From positions 1 through 64,000 of the forward strand of contig DASZXS010000025.1 of NCBI GenBank assembly GCA_035545735.1: DNA of 64,000 nucleotides, in the 5' to 3' direction. The translations under genes and the position numbers were made by a program. The stretch comes from JAJYKC01 sp035545735 (GTDB lineage: Bacteria; Acidobacteriota; Terriglobia; Bryobacterales; Bryobacteraceae). Under the pieces are notes generated by a model. It made no database searches and was not told where the DNA came from. It saw only the letters and a list, made by a program, of their open reading frames with translations. This document shows positions 45,631 to 55,400 of this stretch, piece by piece. How positions within the stretch are numbered: the first letter of the stretch is position 1; each line of letters starts with the position of its first letter.

Positions 45631-46517
45631 TTGTCGATCTCCGCCTGCGTCCGCGCCAGATCCAGTAGGAGCGCGGCAAGCTCGTTGCGATAATCCGCCT
45701 CCGGAATCGTCGCTTTCTTCAGCTTCAGCTCGTCAATCTTCGACTCCAGCTCCTGCTTATGCGCCAGCAGCTTTGCTTTCGCCGGATTCGCGGGCCCCTG
45801 CGCGGAAAGGTTCACCAACGGGAACTGCGAAGCCAAAAGAGAGCCGCGCTCGCCGCCGGCGATCTCCGGGTGCTCGGTGGCCAGACGCTTACCGGATTCA
45901 TAAAACTGGGCTGTCCTGCGCTCCGCGTAACGGAAAGCTTCCAGCGCCGAGATCACCTGGTTCTTGTCCGTATCGGCCGATTCATCCCGCAGCGCATCCA
46001 CCCAATAGCGGGGAAAAACCGTGAGGTTCTTTTCACTCCCCGATTTCGTGGCCGAGATCACGGCCCGGTCCGGCCGTTCCAGCGCGCTCACAATGCCGCC
46101 GCTGGCGCTCGTCATGTCCACCACCAGTTGCCGGCGCGAGGGCACGCGGTTGAGCCAGGCGGCAAAGTCAGAGGCCCGGATGTCCGGGCCGGGCACATTC
46201 ATCTTGTACTCTTCGCCGTCAAAGCTGCCGTGTCCGATCAGAAATACGGCCAGCCGGTCGTCGGCCTTCGCCTCGCGCGCAATCTGACCCAGCACCAGTT
46301 CCACGTGCGCCCGGTTCGCCATGGCCCCGGACAGCGTGGTGATCCGCGCGCCCGGTTCGACTTCGTGGAGCCGCTTATCGATCTCCTGCGCCCATGTCGA
46401 AAAATTCTTCTCGTACTCGGGAGTGCCTCCCAGCCCGGCAATCGTCACATAGTAGTCCGCCGCGTGCAGGGGAGCCAGGAAAACCAGCGCGAGGGCGGCC
46501 GCAAGCGGGTATGTCAT
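45627..46517 (-). CDS. Secreted caspase-fold protein lacking the catalytic cysteine
   Basis: 296 aa from the ATG at 46515-46517, which overlaps the previous stop (ATGA); an upstream in-frame start is rejected. A signal peptide (YPLAAALALVFLAPLHAA) is followed by a caspase/legumain-like domain. The His motif is kept: FLIGHGSFDGEEY (His96). In the second motif, normally D-A-C-x-S-G-G, this protein has VVDMTSASGG, so Ser137 (or Thr136) takes the place of the cysteine. The C-terminus is a coiled coil (KAKLLAHKQELESKIDELKL). It is therefore likely a binding module or, less likely, a serine-type enzyme. Central in the MoxR cassette. Confidence 0.82.
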   Translation of the reverse strand: MTYPLAAALALVFLAPLHAADYYVTIAGLGGTPEYEKNFSTWAQEIDKRLHEVEPGARITTLSGAMANRAHVELVLGQIAREAKADDRLAVFLIGHGSFDGEEYKMNVPGPDIRASDFAAWLNRVPSRRQLVVDMTSASGGIVSALERPDRAVISATKSGSEKNLTVFPRYWVDALRDESADTDKNQVISALEAFRYAERRTAQFYESGKRLATEHPEIAGGERGSLLASQFPLVNLSAQGPANPAKAKLLAHKQELESKIDELKLKKATIPEADYRNELAALLLDLARTQAEIDK

Positions 46518-48769
46518 ACCATCCCCCAGCGGCGGCGGAGAAGCCATTCCGAACACCGCAACAGAATTGCCAGCAAAAAGAAGGCCGGCATATCCCAAAG
46601 GTCATGGGCCTCCCGCGTGCTGATCCCCGCCTCGGAAAACACGATGTCGTTCCCGATCCGGCGCGCGGCGGAGGCGGGATAATAATGCCCACCGGTCTCC
46701 GAGGCGAGTTGCTGCAACAGCGCCCGGTTTTGTTCCTGGTGAAAATTCTCCGCCGTCCCGTCTTCGCGATGGAACACCGTCACGCCGCGCCCCAGCTCGC
46801 CGCCCGGCCGGCTCGCCACGATTTCGGCCACATAGGAGCCGGTCTTCACCGCCGCCACCGTCGCCGAATAACGCCCCGGTTCGTTCTCGTCCGGCGCCAG
46901 CGTCACGGTCTTCCCGCCGTCCGGACCGCTTATGTGCGCCGTCACCTGGGCATCCGCCGCGGGTAGATAACTGTTGTCGCGCACCTCGGCGCGCAAGCGC
47001 ACCTGATTGTCGTCGTCGATAATCCCCGCGCGCTCCGTAGACGCCGCCACCCGTCCCGGCGTGTCCGCCACCAGCCAGCGGAGAAACTGCCGCCAGAAGA
47101 CTTCGTCGCTCATATCGGCCAAGGGCTGCAGCATCTGCCAGCGCCAGCTTCCCGCCGTGGCGAACACCGCCGTGCGCCCGCGTCCATAATTTTCGGTGAC
47201 GAGCAGCGGCAGCCTGGCGTTGTCCGCCGTCATCTCCGCCAGCACCGTGGCGCCCGGTTTCGGCGTACCCACATCCTGGAAATTCGCCAGGTAAGGCAGA
47301 TTCTTCCAACGGGCGACATTGCGGTCCGGGTCGTCTTCGATCCGGCAGAGCAGGCTGTCCCGCCCGGCCGCCGTCAGATAGGGATAAGCGGGATCGCGCC
47401 GAAAAGTCCTGGCGTGGCGCGGCAGCTCCACCGGCAGCAGATCCGGAAACGGCGGCGCGTCGTAGCCCCCGTCGGCCAGCGCGTAGCGGCCTCCGAGGAA
47501 CAACAGTCCGCCGCCGCGGCGGTCCACAAACTCGCGGATCAGGTCCCGCTGCGCCTGCGTGAAATAGCCCGCATCGACGCTGCCGATGATGACCCCGTCG
47601 TAGCCGAACAGATCGTCCACCCTGGAGGGAAATCCGTCTTCGAGCTCCTTGGGATTGTCCAGCCCTTGCCGGTAGACCTTGTTCGGGGTTGTGCGAAGCA
47701 TGGATGCGATCTGGAGATTCTGGTCGTCCTCCACCGCGCGCCGCAGGAACTTGAACTCCCAGCGCGGCTCGCCTTCAATATAAAGGATGCGGCGCTTGCC
47801 GCCACTCACCGAGAGGGTCCGCACCAGCCGGTTGTTCGCTGCATTCGTTTCTCCCGGAAGAGCATCCAGCGAGACTTCGATGTCGCTGACTCCCTCCGGG
47901 CCCGCATCGAACAAAACAGGTTCCGTAGCCGATTTCCCGTCGCCCGGAAGCGCAATTTCGCGGCTTGCCAGCACCTGGCCGTTGCGGCGGACGCTCAGCT
48001 TTGTTTTGCCGCCCGCGAAGCCGCCTTGCCGCACCGTCGCCAAAGCCTCCAGCCGCGAGCCGGCCATGGCGCTCGAAGGAAGCTGCACTTTGTCCAGTTC
48101 AACATCGTGCCGTAGACGATCCTCGCCGAAGCCAATCGTATTCACCGGAACCCGCCGCGCGCGGATGGACGCCAGGATACCCGGATCGATGCCGCCCGCA
48201 TTGTCGGAGCCATCGCTCAGCAACACCACGGCGCCCAGCGGAAGGCCGGCGACGCCGTCCAGCAATTCCGTCAAGCCTACGCCGATGCGGGTGGCCGGCA
48301 GGTCGGCTTTCAACGTCTCGACGCTGTCGATACGCGCCGCGCCGCCGCCCAATTGGTAAAGGCGGACTTGAAACCGCTTGCGGAGGTCTGACAGCAGTCC
48401 GCCATTCAGCAGCGCAGCCGCGTTCTCAAGCCGCGTCTGTCCGTTGTCGCGCACGCCCATGCTGCGGCTGTCGTCCACGACCACCGCAACCACGTTTTGC
48501 TGCGGGGCGAGCGTGGCGACGCTCAGCGCCGGACGCCACAGCAGCAGAAGCAATAACGCGGCCAGAGCCGATTGCAGCATCCAGATCGCCGCCCCGCGGA
48601 GGGAATGCGCGCCGCCCCGGGCGCTCATTCGCTTCCAGAGCGCAAATCCCAGCCCAATCGCTGCCGCCAGGATCGCCGCCGCCAGTATCCACGCCGGCCA
48701 CGCCGCCAGGAACACAATCGTCCCCTTTTCGAACACCGCAAGCGGATACTTAAAGAGGAATTGAAACAT
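46514..48769 (-). CDS. VWA / glutamine-amidotransferase-like membrane protein
   Basis: 751 aa. Two N-terminal membrane helices (about 18-45 and 60-80) and one at the C-terminus (about 724-742) enclose a VWA domain with VVVDDSRSMG and a long extracytoplasmic region. The region around 345-440 (RILYIEGEPRWEFKFLRRA, LLFLGGRYALADGGY) resembles the class-I glutamine-amidotransferase fold seen in BatA-like proteins, without a clear catalytic Cys. An Ig-like region follows (about 585-660). Its stop overlaps the caspase-like ATG. Probably a structural part of the same envelope complex. Confidence 0.86.
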   Translation of the reverse strand: MFQFLFKYPLAVFEKGTIVFLAAWPAWILAAAILAAAIGLGFALWKRMSARGGAHSLRGAAIWMLQSALAALLLLLLWRPALSVATLAPQQNVVAVVVDDSRSMGVRDNGQTRLENAAALLNGGLLSDLRKRFQVRLYQLGGGAARIDSVETLKADLPATRIGVGLTELLDGVAGLPLGAVVLLSDGSDNAGGIDPGILASIRARRVPVNTIGFGEDRLRHDVELDKVQLPSSAMAGSRLEALATVRQGGFAGGKTKLSVRRNGQVLASREIALPGDGKSATEPVLFDAGPEGVSDIEVSLDALPGETNAANNRLVRTLSVSGGKRRILYIEGEPRWEFKFLRRAVEDDQNLQIASMLRTTPNKVYRQGLDNPKELEDGFPSRVDDLFGYDGVIIGSVDAGYFTQAQRDLIREFVDRRGGGLLFLGGRYALADGGYDAPPFPDLLPVELPRHARTFRRDPAYPYLTAAGRDSLLCRIEDDPDRNVARWKNLPYLANFQDVGTPKPGATVLAEMTADNARLPLLVTENYGRGRTAVFATAGSWRWQMLQPLADMSDEVFWRQFLRWLVADTPGRVAASTERAGIIDDDNQVRLRAEVRDNSYLPAADAQVTAHISGPDGGKTVTLAPDENEPGRYSATVAAVKTGSYVAEIVASRPGGELGRGVTVFHREDGTAENFHQEQNRALLQQLASETGGHYYPASAARRIGNDIVFSEAGISTREAHDLWDMPAFFLLAILLRCSEWLLRRRWGMV

Positions 48770-48790
48770 CCGGGTTCTCCTGGCTCACTT

Positions 48791-49603
48791 TCAATGGGTC
48801 ATCGCATACACCACGTAGTTCGCGGCGATGCGAAAACCAAGTGCGGAATATTTCTCCGGATATTTAGGATTGTCGGCATGTTCCCAGGAATCTCCCAGGT
48901 CCATGTTGTGGCAAATCGCCACGATGATGCGGCCTTTGTCGTCGTAGATACCCCGCCAGCGCGCCTCAAAACCATCATGTTCGTAAACCCTTCCTGTCTG
49001 GATAAACTGCGCGCCGGGCACCTGGTATCGCTGATCGAGGTCGTAAATGACGTGAAAAATCGGATCGTTGTCGGGAATTTCCCGGATGGGCCGGTCGGGA
49101 AACACCCGCTTCATGCTGGCCGTGAAATTCTCCCATTCGCGGGTCCCGTGGAAGTCGTCGCACATGAAGAATCCGCCGCGCAGAAGATAATCGCGCAGCT
49201 TGAGACACTCGGCGTCGGTCAGGTTCCAATACCCAACCTCCACCGCGTACAGCCACGGCCAGTTATAGACGTCGTCACCGTCATCCAGGCTGATGGGCTG
49301 CTCGACGGAACGCACTTGAACCCGCGTCAGTCTTCGTAACGCCTGGGCAAGGTGACGGTCCGACCGCGGATAATCCATCGTCCAGCGCGGATAGCTCACC
49401 ACCGCCGGATAAATGAGCCTCCCGAATACCCACTCCGCTTTTTCCTGCCAGTCCGGCGGCAGCGGGAAGTTGTAGTATTCCACGGCCGGATATTGCCGGA
49501 ACGGCTTGGGATAGGATTGTTTCGAATTCTGAAATGCGTACACCGATCCGAGAAGGACCAGTGAGAGGAAAGCCGGGAAAAGGGTCCGCCGGAGACGCGT
49601 CAT
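48791..49603 (-). CDS. Secreted DUF4159 protein
   Basis: 270 aa with a signal peptide or anchor (LFPAFLSLVLLGSVYAF). The DUF4159 core is recognisable: FGRLIYPAVVSYPRWTMDYP, NWPWLYAVEVGYWNLTDAEC, LLRGGFFMCDDFHG, and VAICHNMDLGDSWEHADNP. The family is usually found with MoxR/VWA clusters and has a glutamine-amidotransferase-like fold; its activity is unknown. It is the first gene of the eight-gene cassette that ends at the DUF4175-like gene. Confidence 0.9.
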   Translation of the reverse strand: MTRLRRTLFPAFLSLVLLGSVYAFQNSKQSYPKPFRQYPAVEYYNFPLPPDWQEKAEWVFGRLIYPAVVSYPRWTMDYPRSDRHLAQALRRLTRVQVRSVEQPISLDDGDDVYNWPWLYAVEVGYWNLTDAECLKLRDYLLRGGFFMCDDFHGTREWENFTASMKRVFPDRPIREIPDNDPIFHVIYDLDQRYQVPGAQFIQTGRVYEHDGFEARWRGIYDDKGRIIVAICHNMDLGDSWEHADNPKYPEKYSALGFRIAANYVVYAMTH

Positions 49604-49707
49604 GAAGGGCGATTCCAGTTCGCGATCAGAATATCAGACACGGTTCGGAGCCCTGCGCCGGAAACCGTTCCTGGCATATAGTCTTGGACGCCTGTGGACC
49701 CGATCCG

Positions 49708-49880
49708 TTACAGCCGGCGACCCGGCATCCTCTCGCTTCGTGGAAAACTGCGTATGCCCGCATACTCACCGGTCTCGTGCTCCGGCGCGGGAGTAATTTT
49801 CAAGATCTTGAGACCGCGCCGGTCCTTGACGTCCACTTTATCAGGCGCGCCTCCCGCCGTGGTTTTCGCCTTACACTCGG
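49708..49880 (-). other. Protein-like remnant between the isomerase and DUF4159 genes
   Basis: The 282-base gap contains no intact gene. One minus-strand frame without a start codon reads GGAPDKVDVKDRRGLKILK, then ITPAPEHETGEYAGI, and stops at 49708. The ending resembles the 'P-x-x-x-G-E-Y-A' closing segment common in acidobacterial secreted proteins. It may be the eroded 3' end of a lost gene. Chance is a real alternative. Confidence 0.25.
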
Positions 49881-49885
49881 CCGGA

Positions 49886-50752
49886 CTACACCCGCGCGGC
49901 GAGCCCCCGCAGATTCCATCCGCAAATGCGGCTCGCTTCGAACTTGTCGCCGCCGGGCCCGGCCCAATGGGTCTCCAGACTCAGCCAGCCGTGGTAGCCG
50001 TCCTGTTCGAGCGCGGCGATCTGTCCTTTCCAATCGACCGCACGCGTTCCCAACGGCCCCCACACCGGAGTGTGCCCGTCCATGTGGCAATCTTTCGTAT
50101 GGACGTGAGCGATGCGATCCTTGGGGAGCAGGCTGTAGCCTTCCGGAAATGGATTCTCACCCGCGACGTAAGCGTTCGCCGGATCCCACACCAGTTTGAG
50201 ATTGGGATGGGGCACCCTCGCGAGCATTTCGGCGCTCTCCCGCGCCGTGCCCACGTTGCACGCGTGCTCGTTCTCGAGTCCGATCGTGATTCCGAGAGAA
50301 GCCGCATCCGATGCGAGCCCCGCCAGCGCCTTCGCCGCCGCGTCCAGGCATCGTTCCGGCTCCACAGTGCGCCAGAAAGAAAAGACTCTCACCACCGGCG
50401 CTTCGAAAAACTGCGCGATCTCGAAGGCCCGCGTCGCCAGCCGCGGCTGGTCGTCATAGGTATGCTTCGAAGCAAAGACGTCATGCTGGAATCGCTGGTC
50501 GACTTCCGGGCCTCCGGGGAGCACGCACTTGAGCAGCGGCGAGGCGATCGAAACCACCTTCAGGCCGCGCGCGCGAATCGCGTCGCGGGCGCGCTCCAGT
50601 TCGTCGCCGGACAAGTCGAGCACGTTCTTGCCGCCCAACACCCTCAGCTCCGCTCCTTCCATCCCGATTTCGCTCATTGGAGCCAGCGCCGTTTCGAGAT
50701 CCGGCGAGAATTCATCCGTAATCGCCGCGATGGGAAATTTAAGTTGTTTCAA
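49886..50752 (-). CDS. Sugar phosphate isomerase/epimerase-like TIM-barrel protein
   Basis: 288 aa. The xylose-isomerase-like barrel is shown by ITDEFSPDLETALAPMSEIG, then GITIGLENEHACNVGTA (metal Glu), LKLVWDPANAY (Asp), IAHVHTKDC (His), and WLSLETHW (last Glu). These are the usual metal ligands of this superfamily. No signal peptide. It is the last gene of an operon with two CRTAC1-type proteins (2-nt gap upstream), an odd pairing of a cytoplasmic sugar enzyme with exported propellers. The substrate is unknown. Confidence 0.9.
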   Translation of the reverse strand: MKQLKFPIAAITDEFSPDLETALAPMSEIGMEGAELRVLGGKNVLDLSGDELERARDAIRARGLKVVSIASPLLKCVLPGGPEVDQRFQHDVFASKHTYDDQPRLATRAFEIAQFFEAPVVRVFSFWRTVEPERCLDAAAKALAGLASDAASLGITIGLENEHACNVGTARESAEMLARVPHPNLKLVWDPANAYVAGENPFPEGYSLLPKDRIAHVHTKDCHMDGHTPVWGPLGTRAVDWKGQIAALEQDGYHGWLSLETHWAGPGGDKFEASRICGWNLRGLAARV

Positions 50753-50754
50753 AC

Positions 50755-52410
50755 CTAGTTTTGTCCTTCACGAATGTTCAGAAATTGATTTGCCTTGAGG
50801 TTCGCCTTCCTGTCGACGCGCCCGCTTGGCCAGCGGATCTCCATCGTTTTCACGACGCCGTCTCTTCCCAGCCCGAAGGTCAGGGCAAGATCGCTCTGCG
50901 AGAGATAGCTCGAACCGCTGTGTACGGTCTGGGTCTGTTTTCCCGACGCGCTTTCCACGGTCACCACGGCCCCGAGCGCGCTCCGGTTGGACTTCCCCCC
51001 TTCCAGCCGCACCGTCAGCCACTGGTTCCGGTTCCCCCCGTCATTGCGGAGCAGATACGCCGGTCCGCCGTTCGTGGTCACCACCACGTCGAGATCTCCG
51101 TCATGGTCGAAGTCCGCATACGCCGCTCCCCGGCCCACCAGAGGCCGCGCCAGCGCCTCGCCCGCGGATTTGGTCACGTCCTCGAAATTCCCCTTGCCTG
51201 AATTGCGAAAAAGCAGGGGCGCCTCTTCGTACCGAATCTTCGGCTGCACTTTATTAATGTCCTCGTCAATGTGGCCGTTCAAGGCAAAAATGTCCGGGTA
51301 GCCGTCCAAATCGTAGTCGAAGAAGAACACCCCGAAGGTGAGGGAAAAAAGACTGGAGCGGCCGAGCGGCGTCCGCGGCGCGCGATCGGTAAACAGACCA
51401 CTCCCGTCATTGCGGTAGAGAGCCAGCATCTGGTTCGAGAAGTTTCCCACAATCAGGTCCTCGCGCCCCGTACGCGCGACATCCGCAAAATCCACGCCCA
51501 TCGCGCCGCGCGCCACGCCATCCTCGCCAAATGCCACGCCGGCGCCCACGCCCTCCTCGGTAAACGTGCCGTTCTTATTGTTACGGTAGAGCTTGTTGGG
51601 TTGCGTGTCGTTGGCAATGAACAAATCCGGCCAGCCGTCGTTGTTGTAATCGAAGGTGGCGATTCCCAGGGATTTGCTGGCGGCGTCACCCAATCCCGCG
51701 CGTTTCGCGACGTCCACAAAGCGCCCGTTTCCGAGGTTGTGGTACAGCTTTAACGGCCGCCCCGGGTACGCCTCCGGCGTGCAATAGGATTTCGTCGCGC
51801 CATCCATCGAGCAATACTTATCGCCCTTCGCGGTCCATTCCACATAGTTGGCCACCACCAGGTCCGCTTTGCCGTCGCGGTCGTAATCCACCCAGGCGGC
51901 GCTGGTCGCGAAATTCGCATTCGAGATTCCGGCCGCCTTGGTCACATCGCGAAACTTCAAGCCTCCCTCGTTGTGGAACAACCGGTCGCCATCGATGGCG
52001 GTGATGTACACGTCGGGACGTCCGTCGTTGTCGTAGTCCGCCACCGCCACGCCCATCCCGAACATCTCCAGGTCCAGGCCGCTATGGGCCGTGACGTCGG
52101 TGAACGTTCCATTGCGATTATTGCGATAGAGGGCGCACAGCGTTTTCTTCCCTTTCGGCTGCCACGGCTTGCTGTTGACAAAGAGAAGGTCCGCCCAGCC
52201 GTCGCCGTCGAGATCCACGAACGCCACCCCGGAGCCCATCGTCTCCGGCAGCCATTTCTTGCCGGCGCGCCCATTCTCGTGGGTGAAGTGAATTCCCGCG
52301 GCCCTGGTAACGTCCTTCAGGACAATTCCCGCCTGCCCTCCGGCGGCATAGATCACCGGCATGCTTCCCAGCGCGAAAGACGCCAGGAGCAGCCCCTTCT
52401 GCAACCTCAT
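50755..52410 (-). CDS. CRTAC1-type secreted FG-GAP/ASPIC-UnbV protein
   Basis: 551 aa. A signal peptide (LLLASFALGSMPVIYAA) precedes a propeller of FG-GAP/VCBS repeats with calcium loops (FVDLDGDGWADLLFVN, DYDNDGRPDVYITAI, DYDRDGKADLVVANY, DYNNDGWPDLFIAND). The C-terminal ASPIC/UnbV domain has QWLTVRLEGGKSNRSALGA and MEIRWPSGRVDR. Its start overlaps the stop of the giant TPR-CRTAC1 gene (ATGA). Paralogue of the protein at 20777-22630. Role is unproven; an extracellular binding or scaffolding role is likely. Confidence 0.92.
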   Translation of the reverse strand: MRLQKGLLLASFALGSMPVIYAAGGQAGIVLKDVTRAAGIHFTHENGRAGKKWLPETMGSGVAFVDLDGDGWADLLFVNSKPWQPKGKKTLCALYRNNRNGTFTDVTAHSGLDLEMFGMGVAVADYDNDGRPDVYITAIDGDRLFHNEGGLKFRDVTKAAGISNANFATSAAWVDYDRDGKADLVVANYVEWTAKGDKYCSMDGATKSYCTPEAYPGRPLKLYHNLGNGRFVDVAKRAGLGDAASKSLGIATFDYNNDGWPDLFIANDTQPNKLYRNNKNGTFTEEGVGAGVAFGEDGVARGAMGVDFADVARTGREDLIVGNFSNQMLALYRNDGSGLFTDRAPRTPLGRSSLFSLTFGVFFFDYDLDGYPDIFALNGHIDEDINKVQPKIRYEEAPLLFRNSGKGNFEDVTKSAGEALARPLVGRGAAYADFDHDGDLDVVVTTNGGPAYLLRNDGGNRNQWLTVRLEGGKSNRSALGAVVTVESASGKQTQTVHSGSSYLSQSDLALTFGLGRDGVVKTMEIRWPSGRVDRKANLKANQFLNIREGQN

Positions 52411-55400
52411 CGAGTGCCTTCTCCTCCGAAGTTCGCTTCCGCCCGCCCTCGCGACAGTTCTTCGTTCAACGGCCGCAGCAGCAGCAGCGCCGGGCGCGTG
52501 TTGTATTTCTTCTCGTAGGCGCGATGCGCGGCGTCATCCGGATAGCGTTCGTCCGGAGGATACGGATAGCGGCTCATCGCATGGAACGGCAGCGGCTTCA
52601 CACTCTGCGAATAGGCCGTGTTGGCGTCGCGGTCCTTCGCCCATCCCTCCACCTTCAAAATGAAATCGCGCGTCCAGCCCGGGCGGAGCGGCGGTTCCGA
52701 AGCCGGATAGTGCAGCCGGAGTTCGTCGCCGGAGCCCATAATTACAAACTGGTCGTCCGGCCGCCGCACCAACTCCGTCACGTCGCCGTACCGCGTGTAG
52801 AGTCCCGGAGTCGGGTTCCAATACGACAGCGTTTTGGCCGGCTGATAAAAGAACGTCTCCGGCTGCAGGCGCAGCGGGTCGATCTTCGAATCCGAGAATC
52901 CCCGGAATCGCACGTCCGCGGCGGCCGCCGCCAGGCGGTGCATTTGCGCGTCCGGAGCCGATGCGCCGTCGCTCAAAAAAATCTCGTCCCAATACACGCA
53001 CATATTGGTCACGATCCGCACTTCCCGCGACGCGGAGAGAAACTTTCCTGACAGATCCACGGCAATCGTCTTCGGCTTGCCCGATGGCATGCCCATATCC
53101 TCAATCACCGTCTTCCACTGCCCGTCCCTGTCCTTCACTTGCAGATAAGGAGGAAGCAGGCCGCCTTTGCCTTCCTGCGCGGCGGAGAGGAAGGTGCTTC
53201 CGTCCGCCCAATCCACCCATCCGTTCAGAACCAGCACGCTCTTGTTATCCCGCGCGGCGTTCTTCCCGAAATCGAGCGTCAGCGAGTGCATACCGGCTAC
53301 GCCAATCAGGTTATGCGGAAATCCGTTGGGATAGCGTTTGTCGATCTTCAAAACTTCGGCCGTCACATCTTTCCCGCCGTCCTCCCGGGCCGAAACCGGG
53401 TTCACCCGCCGCGTTACGCCAAACAAGCGGAACTCCGGAAATGGCGGCGACTTCCATTTCTCGTTCGTATAAATATCCATCCCCGCCGGATGATCCACCG
53501 CCAGCAGCTCCACCTGATCCAGGTAGGATACTTCGCTCAGCTCTTCGGTGATCCGTACCTCATAGCGTCCGTTCACCGCCTTCAGAGCGTTCTTCGGAAG
53601 CTGAATATATTCGCGATGATTGGTCGGGAAGAACTCTCCGTCTCCGGACATTGCGCCCAGCGGGGCCACGCCGAGAACGTCGGTGACAAATTCGAACTCG
53701 CTCCCGTTCCAGATCCAGATCATCGGGCACGAACCCGAAAGCCGCTGCGCTTCCTTATAGCTGTACGCCTTATCCGCCGCCTGCTTGGTCTCGTTTTGCA
53801 CCAGGCCGTTCGCCCAGGTGATGCGAACCGTATCCGCCGCGGCGTATCCACGAAGATCGAAATGGAGAGGAGTCCCCATGTACACCTTCTTGGTGTAGAG
53901 ACGCCCCGTTTTCACCTCGACTTCCGATTGATAGGCCAGCTTGATGTTCTTGATTCCGGCAAGTTGCACGCTGAGCCAGCGGCTCTTTCCCTCACTGCGG
54001 TTCAGACGCGTCACAACCGCTCCACTGCCCGCCACGCTCGCCGAGTCCCCGCGGCCATCGCCATCGAAATCGGCCTCGACGCTCATCAGGGCATCGCTTC
54101 CCTGTCCCGCGACGAACTTCCCTTCCCGGTTCAGAATCCCACCGGAATGGAACACCACATCCAGCCATCCGTCGTGATTCACATCGGATACCCTGAGCCC
54201 GCGCGCGCCAGCCGGAAGGGCCGCCACGGGTTCAGCGGAATAGTGCCCCGCCAGGTCGTCGCGATAGATCACGCCGGGGTGATCCGCGTAGGAAACCACC
54301 ACGTCGATCGCCTTGCTGTCCTTCATCAGCCGGAACGGAACAGCGTCGATCGCTTCGCCTGGCTGAAACGGAAAATCGGCGGTACGGTCCACAAACCCGG
54401 CCGTCCCCTGGTTGCGCAGCAGCACCGGCCTGGAGCCCAACAGCAGCAGATCCAGGTCGTAGTCGTGGTCGAAATCGACCCAAACCGCTTTCTCGAATCT
54501 TCCTTTGGGCAGAGCGGCCGTTTGCGCCACAAATTTGCCCTTCGCATTATGCAGCAACTTAGGCCCCTGCCCGGTCAGCACCACCAGGTCGGCGAGGCCG
54601 TCGTTGTCGTAATCGCCGGCGGCGATCGAAATCACGCCGGAGAGATCGGCCAGACCGGAGTCTTTCACCAGCGTTACCCCTTGCTTGTACAACGCGGCTT
54701 TCCCGTCCGCCCAGGCGATCACATCGGAATGCCCGGTCCCGAAAGCGTCGATCAATGTCACCCCCGCGCTTTTCGGGTCCTTGGCCTGAACCAGCGCGAC
54801 ATCGTCGAATTTCACCGGGGCGGGCTCGATATTTTCCGGCAGCGACTCAATGGGATCGTAAATCTCGGCGTAGTCGCACCACTCCATGTCCTCGGGAACG
54901 GCCGCGCCCTCCTGTTCCTTCTTGAGCCGCTGGAAGGTGGCGAGCTGCGCCATCTGCTGTTCACGCTTCCCGGCCTGGCGGTAAACGTTATAAAGCTGGA
55001 AATGAGGCGCAGCCAGGTTGGGGTTGATCTTTTCCGCGATTTCAAACTGCTTTTCCGCGTCGGCCATGCGACCGGCCTGCTTATACAGCACGCCGAGGTT
55101 GTAGTGCGATACCGGCTCTTCCGGAACCAGCTTCACCATCTCCTCAAACTGCCGTGTTGCGTTCTCGACGTCGCCGTCCTTGCGGTACACAATGCCCAGG
55201 TTGAACCAGGTATGCGGCAGTTTCGGATCCTGCTTCTGGACCTTCTTCAGTTCCTCGACGCCTTCCTTTGTTTTCCCGGCCCGCAGCAGCGACAGCCCGT
55301 AGTTCAGCCGTTCCCGCGCCGAACCGGGATCGAGATCCAGCGCTTTCTTGAATTCCGCCACCGCTTCCACTTGGGTCGTGGGGTTTTCGTAGAACGCTTT

